Positions 53,442 to 62,197 of a DNA stretch of 62,475 nt are shown piece after piece. The notes under the pieces are model-generated. The model did not search any database, was not told where the DNA came from, and saw only the letters and a program-made list of their open reading frames with translations. The position numbers and the translations under genes are program-made. Each line of letters opens with the position of its first letter. The first letter of the stretch is position 1. The stretch spans positions 1 through 62,475 of the forward strand of contig VBOG01000117.1 in the NCBI GenBank assembly GCA_005877815.1. Reading direction: 5' to 3'. This DNA comes from Nitrospirota bacterium (GTDB lineage Bacteria > Nitrospirota > Nitrospiria > Nitrospirales > NS-4).

Positions 53442-55343
53442 ATGCCTCCCTTCTTGCTTGCCGATTTGCCCTTGCCGACTGGTGCGTCGGCGCCGGCGCT
53501 TGATGCCCCACGGAAGACCTGTTACACGTACGCCGTGACTCCATCCACCTCAGGAACCCCCTCACCCTTGCCCTCTCCCTCGGGGGGAGAGAGAACAATT
53601 GAAGATTCTTCCTCCTTGGGAAATGTGGATTGGCCGGTTGAACGAACCGCAACGCGTGCAGTCGGTCAGACCGACGGTGTCCTGTCGGATATAAATTTCG
53701 GCGAAGTCTTCCCGTTTGTGACGAAGCCGTTAGCCCGCGACGGCCTGGCCCGCTATATCGGCCCGACGCTCGGCGGACAGGTGGCCGGACTCCGGCGACG
53801 CGATCCGCTTGTTCTGGCATTGAACCCGATCGCGTTCGTGGCGGGCCGGCCGTACATGGACCTCTCCGCCTATATCAATCTTCCCGGCATCGCGCATCAA
53901 CTTGACGTCTTCGAAGCCATTGACCACAGTAAGGGCGCGGTCATCGTACAAATGACGCGGGCCGGGACACTGCATCCCCTTCGGATTTCTTTCTTCGAAC
54001 GCGTGCGGTTACAGCTCGCGTACGTGCGCATCATTCTGCGCGCCGCGTGGTGGCTGATACGCCGCCGCACGCCGCTCGAGCTGCTCGACGCCTATGCGCG
54101 CACCACCGAGCGGCTGAGGACGGTGGTCCGCCGGCCGCTCGCGTCGGATGCTCCGGCCATCCTGCTTGGGGAGCTGGACCGCGAGTTCGATGATGGACTC
54201 GATGCCACCAAGGACGGCCTGCGGCACCTCGCCCTTGCCATGTTCCTCCATATGACGCTGCGTCAATTGTGCGACAAACGAGCGGCGCCTGAGCTGATCG
54301 ACGATCTCAGTAAGGGCATCCCCAACAATCCCACGACCCTGGTGTCGCTCGACCTGTGGAATCTGGCGCAGCAGGCGGAGCCTTTGGCGGCTCTGTTCGA
54401 GAAGACTCCCGTGGCGCGACTCGCATGCGTCCTCGAAGGAACGGACGAAGGCCGCAGTTGGTGGAAATGCTTCGAGGGTTTCCTGGAACGTCACGGCCAC
54501 AGGGGTGAAGTGGAATTGGACATCACGACCCCGCGCTGGCGCGAGGATCCAACATTTCTCCTGCAGACTGTCGCCAATTATCTTCGGCACACGGCCCGGA
54601 CCCCGACACCGCCCGAGCTGCTCGCGAGAGGGATGCGTCACCGTGAGGCGGCGGCGTCTACAATTCGCGAGCGCCTCCCATGGCCACAGCGCAGCCTGTT
54701 CGACCGGCTCTACGAACGCTATGTCCTCTGGTTGCCATTTCGCGAAGCAGCGAAATACACCTGGCTGCTTGGCCTCGAACATGCCCGGCGGGTCTATCGA
54801 GAACTCGGTCGGCGGCTCGCCGTTGAGGGACATCTGAAAACGGCCGATGATGTCTTCTGGTTGCGTTTGGGTGAACTGACGGCGTGGGCGGAGTCCGGGC
54901 GGGTCAGTTGGACTCAGCCTGTTCTTGACCAACGCGAACAGGAATGGCAGGCCTGGATGACACTCCGCCCGCCGTCCCTGATCATCGGCACACGAGGTAC
55001 GTCGGACGCTGATCACCCGCTCGCTCCGACTCTCCTTCGGGGGACGCCCGCCTCGTCCGGCTCTGCCGAAGGCATTGCGCGCATCATCCTCGATCCGCAT
55101 GACGCGACGCTGTATCCCGGCGAAATTCTGATTACCCGTTACACGGACCCGACATGGACGCCGCTCTTCTTCACGGCCGGCGCATTGATCACCGAGATCG
55201 GGGGGGTACTGAGCCACGGAGCCGTGGTCGCGCGCGAGGTCGGACTGCCGGCCATTGTCGGCGTGGCCGGCGCCACCTCCCGCATCATGTCAGGACAGCG
55301 CATTCGAGTGAATGCCACGCAAGGAACTGTGGAGTTGCTGTAG
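53442..55343 (+). CDS. PEP-utilising enzyme lacking the ATP-grasp domain
   Basis: Up to 633 residues. From about residue 80 it matches the central and swivelling domains of PEP synthase/rifampicin-phosphotransferase proteins: LSDINFGEVFPFVTKPL opens the central domain, and GGVLSHGAVVAREVGLPAIVG near the end holds the phosphorylated His (about 592). The N-terminal ATP-grasp domain that normally phosphorylates this His is absent, and no gene for one is adjacent. Residues 1-60 are low-complexity, and residues about 39-51 are encoded by a REP-like element (53557-53593). The true start may be TTG 53616 or GTG 53625. Function unknown; it may take phosphate from a separate partner. Confidence 0.75.
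   Translation: MPPFLLADLPLPTGASAPALDAPRKTCYTYAVTPSTSGTPSPLPSPSGGERTIEDSSSLGNVDWPVERTATRAVGQTDGVLSDINFGEVFPFVTKPLARDGLARYIGPTLGGQVAGLRRRDPLVLALNPIAFVAGRPYMDLSAYINLPGIAHQLDVFEAIDHSKGAVIVQMTRAGTLHPLRISFFERVRLQLAYVRIILRAAWWLIRRRTPLELLDAYARTTERLRTVVRRPLASDAPAILLGELDREFDDGLDATKDGLRHLALAMFLHMTLRQLCDKRAAPELIDDLSKGIPNNPTTLVSLDLWNLAQQAEPLAALFEKTPVARLACVLEGTDEGRSWWKCFEGFLERHGHRGEVELDITTPRWREDPTFLLQTVANYLRHTARTPTPPELLARGMRHREAAASTIRERLPWPQRSLFDRLYERYVLWLPFREAAKYTWLLGLEHARRVYRELGRRLAVEGHLKTADDVFWLRLGELTAWAESGRVSWTQPVLDQREQEWQAWMTLRPPSLIIGTRGTSDADHPLAPTLLRGTPASSGSAEGIARIILDPHDATLYPGEILITRYTDPTWTPLFFTAGALITEIGGVLSHGAVVAREVGLPAIVGVAGATSRIMSGQRIRVNATQGTVELL
53557..53593. repeat. CCCTCACCC-type repetitive element, copy B, with hairpin
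   Basis: CCCCCTCACCCTTGCCCTCTCCC runs into a perfect hairpin: CTCTCCC (53573-53579) pairs with GGGAGAG (53585-53591) around a five-base loop. It lies in frame within the 5' part of the PEP-utilising enzyme's reading frame and there encodes SPLPSPSGGER. Confidence 0.6.
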
Positions 55344-55559
55344 AGCCATCGCGGGCGGGAAATCGTCACCTTGGAAGCTGCATCGTCTTGCAGCGGAATC
55401 TCGTCAACGATGGCGTATGAGAGCGCGTGATCATGACGATGACTGGCCATCGAGGCAAGACAGTTCGACAAGGATCATACGCAAACCCGGGCGACCTTCA
55501 GGGAACTCTCGGAAGCTCCCTGGGGTCGCCACGGTCACGCTGATGGCACCAAGCGAGGC

Positions 55560-56807
55560 TTAACGGCTACCGCTTTGCCGGGCGTGAACAGGTCGCCGGG
55601 GTCTGAACCCCGAAGGCTGTCCCGGCCTGGCATGCCGAGGCTGATAACGGTCATCGCGCGCTTGATGCGACCTCGCGGGCAGAGCGCTTCCCGCCGCTGC
55701 CGGCACAGTCTGCCCGAGAAGCTTTTCGATCGCGCGTAACTGCACATGATCATCGGATGTGACAAAGCTTGTGGCGCGTCCACTGGCTTTCACACGGGCC
55801 GTGCGGCCGATCCGATGGATGTAGTCTTCCGGGCAGTTCGGCATATCGAAGTTAATGACATGTCCGATGTTGGCCACGTCAATCCCACGCGCCGCAATAT
55901 CCGTCGCGACCAATACCCGAAAGGTCCCGCGCCGGAATCCTTCCAAAGCCGCCCGTCTCTGTGGGAGACTGCGATCGCCATGGATGACCGCCACCTTATA
56001 GCCTGCGGTGCCGACGGCCCGGCTCACCCGGTCCGCGCGATGCTTCGTCCTGGTGAAGACGAGCACGGAATCCTGATCTGCCGCCAGCAGTTTCAGCAGC
56101 AGATTGATCTTGTCTTCCTGCGTCGTGTGATGCAAGGCCTGATCCGCGCGATCGGCGGCCGTCGATGGCTTGCCGACCATGATCCGTGCAGGGTCCTTCA
56201 CGCTGGCCCGCGCCAGGTCGGCCAGGTCCGTCGGCATCGTCGCCGAGAACAACAGCGTCTGCCGCTCTTCCGGAAGCGCTTCAAGAATCTGGTTGATCTG
56301 AGGCGCGAAGCCCATGTCGAGCATCCGGTCTGCTTCATCGAGGACCAGGATCTTCATGTGTTGAAGGTTGATGGTCCCGTTCCACATGTGGTCGAGAAGA
56401 CGGCCCGGCGTTGCCACGATGATATCGGGCCGTTGACGGAGTCCGCGCACCTGCGCGTTCATGTCCGCCCCGCCGACCACTGTGGTGGCGAAGATCCGCC
56501 GGCTTCGTCCCAGCTTATCGATGGTCTCTTGGGTCTGGATGGCCAATTCCCGAGTCGGCGCCAGGATGAGACCTTTCGGATGGCCTTTCGGCATGGCGGC
56601 CAGGCGCTCGATCATCGGAATCACGAACGCCGCCGTTTTGCCCGTCCCCGTTTGCGCGCATCCCAACACATCACGGCCTTCTAGCGCGGGTGGAATGGCT
56701 TGGGCTTGAACCGGAGTTGGCTCGGTAAATCCGGCCCTTGCGATGTCGTGCAACATCGGGTCGGATAAACCAAGGGTATTAAAACTGCTAGGTACAGTCG
56801 TCTGCAC
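55560..56807 (-). CDS. rhlE: DEAD-box RNA helicase
   Basis: 415 residues. All helicase motifs: Q motif FTEPTPVQAQAIPPAL, I AQTGTGKT, Ia PTRELAIQ, II DEAD (VLDEADRMLDMG), III SAT, IV VLVFTRTK, V TDIAARGID, VI HRIGRTAR. The C-terminal 40 residues are Arg/Pro/Gln-rich and probably bind RNA. RhlE-type helicases act in ribosome assembly and mRNA decay. GTG start with GGAAAG six bases upstream. A strong promoter 160 bases away gives an unusually long leader. Stops converge with the PEP enzyme gene across 216 bases in which I see nothing. Confidence 0.93.
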   Translation of the reverse strand: MQTTVPSSFNTLGLSDPMLHDIARAGFTEPTPVQAQAIPPALEGRDVLGCAQTGTGKTAAFVIPMIERLAAMPKGHPKGLILAPTRELAIQTQETIDKLGRSRRIFATTVVGGADMNAQVRGLRQRPDIIVATPGRLLDHMWNGTINLQHMKILVLDEADRMLDMGFAPQINQILEALPEERQTLLFSATMPTDLADLARASVKDPARIMVGKPSTAADRADQALHHTTQEDKINLLLKLLAADQDSVLVFTRTKHRADRVSRAVGTAGYKVAVIHGDRSLPQRRAALEGFRRGTFRVLVATDIAARGIDVANIGHVINFDMPNCPEDYIHRIGRTARVKASGRATSFVTSDDHVQLRAIEKLLGQTVPAAAGSALPARSHQARDDRYQPRHARPGQPSGFRPRRPVHARQSGSR

Positions 56808-56970
56808 AGAACTTTCCTTTCGGTAAGGATCGCATTATACGGGGTCAGAGAAGAAGGAGGCAGGATCAGGAGGGAGTCCGCTCCGAACAGATCTGAACGC
56901 GATGCGATCGCGGGGTCCGGAGTATGGTGAATGTCAATGTCGCCGGACCGTCTCGACGATGACTGCCGGG

Positions 56971-56999
56971 AGTATACTGGACAAACTACGTATTGTCAA
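56971..56999 (-). promoter_or_regulatory. Strong sigma-70-type promoter of the helicase gene
   Basis: On the minus strand TTGACA (56999-56994), 17-base spacer, TATACT (56976-56971), preceded by AT-rich ATTTAAT. Predicted start near 56964, so the leader is about 157 bases. A second TATAAT lies at 56839-56834 within the leader but has no matching -35 box. Confidence 0.75.
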
Positions 57000-57071
57000 A
57001 TTAAATGACCGGAGCGGGTCCTGCCGCCGATTTCCCCATCGACAGGACCCATTCGCATCCTGATCGGTTCT

Positions 57072-57320
57072 TTAAATCGTCGGTTCGCGGTGGCAGCGAA
57101 AGCAGTCCTGGCGTTTGGGGTGGCGCGCCGGCAACGGGTACTGCCCGGTTTGGATATGGCAAGCCAGGCAGTCCTTTTGGAGCTTGATGCTGCGATGCGG
57201 GGGGTCATTCGGGGTCGGGGGATTGCTCTGCCGCGGCGTGGGAAGCCATGTGACGAAAATGATCACGGCCACCACGAACCCGAGAAAGATGAAGTCGGAC
57301 GCTTTGAACGTGAAACGCAT
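57072..57320 (-). CDS. Membrane-anchored dihaem c-type cytochrome, 82 residues
   Basis: One N-terminal membrane segment (DFIFLGFVVAVIIFVTWL, residues 9-26) followed by about 55 residues with two haem motifs, CLACH and CFRCH, about 25 apart, each in a NapC/NrfH-like or split-Soret-like short context. It is among the smallest dihaem proteins expected. Its ATG shares one base with the stop of the upstream dehydrogenase (TGATG), so the two are coupled. It likely takes electrons from that enzyme to the respiratory chain (inference). Confidence 0.8.
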   Translation of the reverse strand: MRFTFKASDFIFLGFVVAVIIFVTWLPTPRQSNPPTPNDPPHRSIKLQKDCLACHIQTGQYPLPARHPKRQDCFRCHREPTI

Positions 57321-60130
57321 CAGGCCGGGCTGTCCGGCCCGTACGCATCCTTCAGCAACTCGGCGATGTGACGGACGTCCACTTTTCCTCGCAGCCCATT
57401 CTTGAGCTGAATCATGCAGGCCGGACAGGATGTGGCTACGATGTCGGCGCCGCTGTCGAGGATCGCCGCCCGTTTGCGCTCGAAGATTTTTTGCGACGTG
57501 TCGTAGTCTTTCACCAAAAACGTGCCCGCGCCGCCAGCACAGCGGTCCGCGTCCCGCATCTCCACGAACTCCATGCCGGGAATGCGCTTTAAGAGATCCC
57601 GCGGCTGTTTGCTGACGCCTGCCGCCCGAAGATGGCAGGATGAATGGTAGGTGACTTTCTTTGTACAGGCGCCCTTCGGAGCCTGTCTCATAGGCTGTCC
57701 GGCAAGAAACTCCGACACGTGGCGAACTTTTGCGGACAGGAGTTCTGCCTGCCGGCGCTCGTCGCCCTGAAACCATTTCGGATAATCCTTGAGGCTGAGC
57801 GTGCAGGAGGCACACCCGGTCACGACGGTATCGAAGCGGCTCAACGCTTCGAGATTGAAGCGCGCGTACTCCTTCACACGGTCCGCGTGGCCGTATGTCT
57901 CGATCGGCGTCCCGGAGCATTTCTGCCTGGGCAACACTGGTTCCACCCCATTGCGCCGCAGCAGCTCGATGACCGCATCCCCCACCCCATCTTGAAAGTA
58001 ATTCGCCGCGCAACCATGAAAGTACGCGACGTTCCCGCGGTACCCGCTCTCCTCCGTCAGTGAGGCATACCGCTCGCGTAAGAGCCGTGGCGCCAAGCGC
58101 GGCAACACCATGTCGGCCGGCAATCTCGCCGTGGATGCCAATCTGCGGAGCAACGGTGCAAGGACGCGTTCCAGGGCGCGCCGTACCATCGGTCGGTCCC
58201 AGAGTTGTTGCGTCCGACCCAATAACCTGATGAATGGCTCGAATAACCACGAGCGTGCCTGAAGTGCGAAGACCGCGCCGGCCAGCGTATTCGGATGCTC
58301 GGCTCGCTTCTGCATGATCAGGTCAGAGACATCCACCCCCGCCGGGCAGATGGTCCGGCAGGACTTGCAGTTGACGCAGGCCTCGACGACGCGCTTCGAG
58401 TTCAAGTACTCATAGCCGGGCGCGGTCACGATCTCAAACCATCCCCGTGAACTCATGTCTTCCGTCTGAAACACATCATAGACGGGGCAGACGGAGTTGC
58501 ACTTAGCGCAGGTGGCACATGGCTTCGACAACCGCACATAATCAATGTGCTCCGTGAACGGCGTGTCGCTGATCTTCACCCCGGGGTTCATGATGCCGTG
58601 CGGATCGAACGCCGTCTTGACCTGCTTGAAGAGACCATAGAGTTCGTCGCCGAAATATTTTCGCACGAACTCCGCCCGCACCCGCCCATCCCCGTGCTCG
58701 CCGCAGATGGACCCGCCGAAGCGACTGATCACCATTTGATGGATCTCATGGTAGCCAGCCACCATCGCGTCGAAATCATGCCGGTCGTTGACATCCAACA
58801 ACGGCACGATGTGCGCATTGCCGTTGCCGATGTGGCCGAAGATCGCCACATTGACGTCCTGTCCCTTGAAAAACGCCGACAGGTACTGCACCAACTCCGC
58901 AATCCGGTCCGCCGAGACTACCACGTCGTCCACGTAATTGATCGGCTTCTTCTTGGCGTCGTACCGATAGAGTGTCGGATACAGCGCGTTGCGGGCTTTC
59001 CAGAGTTGCTCCTGATGCTCCTTTTCGACCGCGATGGTCGGTTCCTCGCACAGCCGGTATTTGCGACAGACGTCTCTGACTCGGTCGAGGATCTCGGCCA
59101 TGGCCTGCCCTGCGCTGCCGTCGAATTCGGCCAACAATGTCGCGGCTGCGTCCGCAGGCACGCCATGCGCGGAACGGCCGATCAGATTCAAGGTGTTGGC
59201 GTCCATGACCTCGAGCGCCATCGGCGTCAGCGGCAGCAGATCGAACACCGCCTGGCCGACCTCCTCCAAATACAGGAAATGAATCAGCGCCGTGGCCGTC
59301 ACCTTTGGGCGATCCACGAGCCTGAGAGTGGCTTCACTGATCACTCCTAATGTGCCCTCGCTGCCGACGAACAATTTCGGCAGATCGAGAATGCCCTGCT
59401 CCAGACCGTCCACCAACCCGAAGAGGTTATAGCCGGTGCTATTCTTGGAGACCTTCGGCTTCTTGCTCCGGATAAGATCCGCATGTTGTTTCACAATCGA
59501 GACGGTTTCTAAGAGCGCCGGATGCCTGGCAAGCATCGCCTCGACCGATGGGTCACCATCCGCCAGCGCTTCGACGTTGAGCCACGCCCCGTCCGGATAG
59601 TGCATGCGGACCGCATGGACGTTGTCCTTCACCGAGCCATATCGCAGGGTGTGCGGACCAGCGGAGTTGTTCGACAGCATGCCACCGAGCTTGCACATAT
59701 CGCGACTCGAGGGGTCGGGGCCGAACATCAGCCCGTGTGGTTCCAATTGCTTATTGAATTGGGTGAGATTGAGGCCCGGCTGGACGCGGACCCAGCGCTC
59801 TTCCGCGTTCAGCTCGAGAATGCGATTCATCCGGCCACACTCCAAAATGATACCGCCGCCGACGGCCGAGCCGGTCAGGTTCGTGCCCGCGGCCCTGGGC
59901 GTGATCGGAACGCCCGCGGAAACTGCGTAAGCGACGGTCTCCGCGATATCATCCTCGGTCTCCGCTTGCACCACCGCCTTGGGGACCATCTTGTAGATAC
60001 TGGCATCCACGGCGTAGGCCGTGAGCGTGGGGAAGTCGTCTTTGACTTTTGCCCGCCCGAGTTTTCGGCGAAGATCATCGCCGATCGCACGCGATTTCTC
60101 AGGGAGGATCAGAGCAGGCGCGTCGTGCAT
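57320..60130 (-). CDS. Fused FAD/Fe-S 2-hydroxyacid dehydrogenase (D-lactate/glycolate dehydrogenase type)
   Basis: 936 residues. The N-terminal half is a GlcD-type FAD domain: PRAAGTNLTGSAVGGGII (FAD loop), LGGMLSNNSAGPHTLRYGSVKD, FVGSEGTLGVISEATL and ICGEHGDGRVRAEFVRKYFG. The C-terminal half is GlcF-like: two 4Fe-4S motifs (CATCAKCNSVCP, CVNCKSCRTICPAGVD) and two CCG domains (YFHGCAANYFQDG; TYHSSCHLRAAG, with SCPACMIQL). It oxidises a 2-hydroxyacid, probably D-lactate or glycolate, and passes electrons through Fe-S clusters, here probably to the coupled cytochrome. Confidence 0.92.
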   Translation of the reverse strand: MHDAPALILPEKSRAIGDDLRRKLGRAKVKDDFPTLTAYAVDASIYKMVPKAVVQAETEDDIAETVAYAVSAGVPITPRAAGTNLTGSAVGGGIILECGRMNRILELNAEERWVRVQPGLNLTQFNKQLEPHGLMFGPDPSSRDMCKLGGMLSNNSAGPHTLRYGSVKDNVHAVRMHYPDGAWLNVEALADGDPSVEAMLARHPALLETVSIVKQHADLIRSKKPKVSKNSTGYNLFGLVDGLEQGILDLPKLFVGSEGTLGVISEATLRLVDRPKVTATALIHFLYLEEVGQAVFDLLPLTPMALEVMDANTLNLIGRSAHGVPADAAATLLAEFDGSAGQAMAEILDRVRDVCRKYRLCEEPTIAVEKEHQEQLWKARNALYPTLYRYDAKKKPINYVDDVVVSADRIAELVQYLSAFFKGQDVNVAIFGHIGNGNAHIVPLLDVNDRHDFDAMVAGYHEIHQMVISRFGGSICGEHGDGRVRAEFVRKYFGDELYGLFKQVKTAFDPHGIMNPGVKISDTPFTEHIDYVRLSKPCATCAKCNSVCPVYDVFQTEDMSSRGWFEIVTAPGYEYLNSKRVVEACVNCKSCRTICPAGVDVSDLIMQKRAEHPNTLAGAVFALQARSWLFEPFIRLLGRTQQLWDRPMVRRALERVLAPLLRRLASTARLPADMVLPRLAPRLLRERYASLTEESGYRGNVAYFHGCAANYFQDGVGDAVIELLRRNGVEPVLPRQKCSGTPIETYGHADRVKEYARFNLEALSRFDTVVTGCASCTLSLKDYPKWFQGDERRQAELLSAKVRHVSEFLAGQPMRQAPKGACTKKVTYHSSCHLRAAGVSKQPRDLLKRIPGMEFVEMRDADRCAGGAGTFLVKDYDTSQKIFERKRAAILDSGADIVATSCPACMIQLKNGLRGKVDVRHIAELLKDAYGPDSPA

Positions 60131-60174
60131 GATGGCTTAGATTGTACGAGGTGATCGAAAGAACGACAAGGATC

Positions 60175-61569
60175 TCAGAAGACCCGGCGCTTATCGGCAG
60201 CTTCCAAGGCCAGTTCGACGATGCGCTCCTCGGAAAGGCCGAGACCATAATATTGCCGGTAGTGCGCGTCCATGGCCTCAGGGTATCCCCTCTCCGGTAA
60301 CGTCTCCTCACGCAGGCTTTTCACGCGGTCGAGGATGCGTTTGACCAGCTCCGGACTGACTTCCACCCCATGCTCATGCAAAGTCTTCACATGCTTCGCC
60401 AGCACAGATTCCACGGCGGCGGCGCCGCTGTGCTTGCCGAAGACAAACCGCTGCTCACCGCCCACCGCCTCTTCCGCGATAAACTGATAGATGGCGGGGT
60501 GAATCGCGATCGCCGCGGTGTGGATGCCGGACTCGTGCTTAAAGACGCCTTCCCCCACGATCGGCTCGTGCGGCTGCAGCGGGACGCCGGAATACCGTTC
60601 GATCTTGCGGCGAAGTTCCGTCAGCAGATCGTAGCGGAAGCCCGGAAGCTCCACGCCATACAGCATCTTCAACACCATGACGAATTCATGCAAGGGCGTA
60701 TTGCCAGCGCGCTCCCCGATCCCGTTCGCCGTCACGCCCGCATACAGCGCACCATGACTGATGGCACGCACGGTATTGATCGCGCCGAGGCCGAAGTCGT
60801 TGTGAAAATGCGCGGTCATGGGCACGGGTCCCAACACCTTGACGAGACGCGGAATGTAGTGATCGACGGCTTCGGGCGTGAACACGCCGCACGTGTCCGA
60901 GAAACACATACGCGTCCCACCCGCCTCTACGCAGGCCTTCGCCCATACCTCACCGTACGACACGTCCGATCGAGACGCGTCCTCAGCCGCGAATTCGACG
61001 CGGGAAAACCCCCGTTTGCGCGCATAGCGAATCGCATGGGTGATCAGACCGAGATTCTGTTCGCGATAGTAGCCGACCGGCCGGGTAAGCCACTGGTCTT
61101 CCGGAAGACCGTCTCGGCGCAGCAACGTCTTTCCAAGTTTGTATTTGAGGTGGAGATCGGACAATGTTGACAGCACGAGCACGCTCACATCGTCAGGATT
61201 GGCCCCAACGGCGGTGACAGTATCGGCGACCGCATCGATGTCCTCCTTCAGGCTTCGGCACATCGCGAGGATTTCGATGTCCTTTCGGATCGTCCCGCGG
61301 CGCTGGGCCTGCACGATCAACTGCAGGGCCTTACGGTCGGATTCAGACACGGCCGGGAAGGCGGGATCAATCACATGGACCCCCATATCGGATAGGAGCT
61401 GCGCCAGCTCAAGCTTCTGCTCAGGGGAGAATGCCACCCCCGGCATCTGCTCGCCGTCGCGAAGCGTATCGTCGTAGACGCGAATACTCGCTGGGTCGGG
61501 GAACTTCAGATGTCGGGTGAACTGTGTCGGTGGGACTGCGAGCTGATCCAATGGCTCCTTAAGATTCAT
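60175..61569 (-). CDS. Isopropylmalate/homocitrate synthase-family enzyme (DRE-TIM metallolyase)
   Basis: 464 residues. VYDDTLRDGEQMPGVAF is the DRE motif with the catalytic Arg; FHNDFGLGAINT holds metal-binding His-x-Asn; GERAGNTPLHEFVM and HESGIHTAAIAIHP follow. It condenses acetyl-CoA with a 2-oxoacid. The C-terminal regulatory LeuA domain is missing; only a short helical tail follows the barrel. FHNDFGLG, instead of HCHNDLGLA of LeuA, points away from classic leucine synthesis. Homocitrate synthase, citramalate synthase or an AksA-like role are all possible. Confidence 0.85.
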   Translation of the reverse strand: MNLKEPLDQLAVPPTQFTRHLKFPDPASIRVYDDTLRDGEQMPGVAFSPEQKLELAQLLSDMGVHVIDPAFPAVSESDRKALQLIVQAQRRGTIRKDIEILAMCRSLKEDIDAVADTVTAVGANPDDVSVLVLSTLSDLHLKYKLGKTLLRRDGLPEDQWLTRPVGYYREQNLGLITHAIRYARKRGFSRVEFAAEDASRSDVSYGEVWAKACVEAGGTRMCFSDTCGVFTPEAVDHYIPRLVKVLGPVPMTAHFHNDFGLGAINTVRAISHGALYAGVTANGIGERAGNTPLHEFVMVLKMLYGVELPGFRYDLLTELRRKIERYSGVPLQPHEPIVGEGVFKHESGIHTAAIAIHPAIYQFIAEEAVGGEQRFVFGKHSGAAAVESVLAKHVKTLHEHGVEVSPELVKRILDRVKSLREETLPERGYPEAMDAHYRQYYGLGLSEERIVELALEAADKRRVF

Positions 61570-61689
61570 CGGCTCTCCGGCAAATTTGTAGAGTGCGGGT
61601 GCACGGGTGCAATTGTACCTGAAGAAGAGGGTTCACGCTAGGGTGAACGAGGGTGAAGAGCTGACAGGTGATGGCAAAGAAAAGCGACC

Positions 61690-62037
61690 TTAGAACAAGA
61701 CGCGGAGGTTTGCGTACAGGCCGGAAAGTTTGGTTCTAAGAGAGGCCTGAGACTCTTCATGCTTGGGAATCCGTGCGGATTCCGCCACCTTGTAGAACTT
61801 CCCTGCGGCTTCGGCAAAGAGTGTCATCGCCGTGGTCTCGTCTGCCGAGAGATACTCGCAGTAGGCGTGCACATACGATTTGGCGAATACTTCTGCGTGC
61901 GGAAGTCTTGAAAAATCGTTGTCTTCCAGGGCCTTAAGGTAGGGAAGATTGACGCATGTTTTCTCGGCGATCTGCTCCAGGCTATACCCTCGTTCAACTC
62001 GAAGCTGGTGAAGATGCTGGCCTAGAGACTCTTCCAT
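61690..62037 (-). CDS. RodZ-like helix-turn-helix protein without membrane domain
   Basis: 115 residues. The first 75 match the RodZ N-terminal HTH (LGQHLHQLRVERGYSLEQIAEKTCVNLPYLKALEDNDFSRLPHAEVFAKSYVHAYCEYL). RodZ then has a linker, a membrane helix and a periplasmic domain; here only 40 unrelated residues follow. So it is either a stand-alone adaptor or a DNA-binding regulator. GAGAGGG is four bases before the ATG at 62037; a longer frame starts at 62076. Confidence 0.75.
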   Translation of the reverse strand: MEESLGQHLHQLRVERGYSLEQIAEKTCVNLPYLKALEDNDFSRLPHAEVFAKSYVHAYCEYLSADETTAMTLFAEAAGKFYKVAESARIPKHEESQASLRTKLSGLYANLRVLF

Positions 62038-62197
62038 AGACCCTCTCGCATATGAAATAAGCAAAGTCTGTACCAAAGACTCCCTACGTTAGTCAACCAG
62101 GTTTTTTTGAGGTCCAAAATGGGTATTCGCTAGGCGGTGACGGGTAAAACGGCTGTTCGCGACCGCCATCGATCTGCTACGATCCCGACCACGTCTT

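Noticed and set aside
57321-58250. 392-residue minus-strand frame running through the dehydrogenase gene into the cytochrome
   Set aside because: Only its last 82 codons look like a protein (dihaem cytochrome). The rest is Arg/Gly-rich out-of-frame translation of the dehydrogenase.
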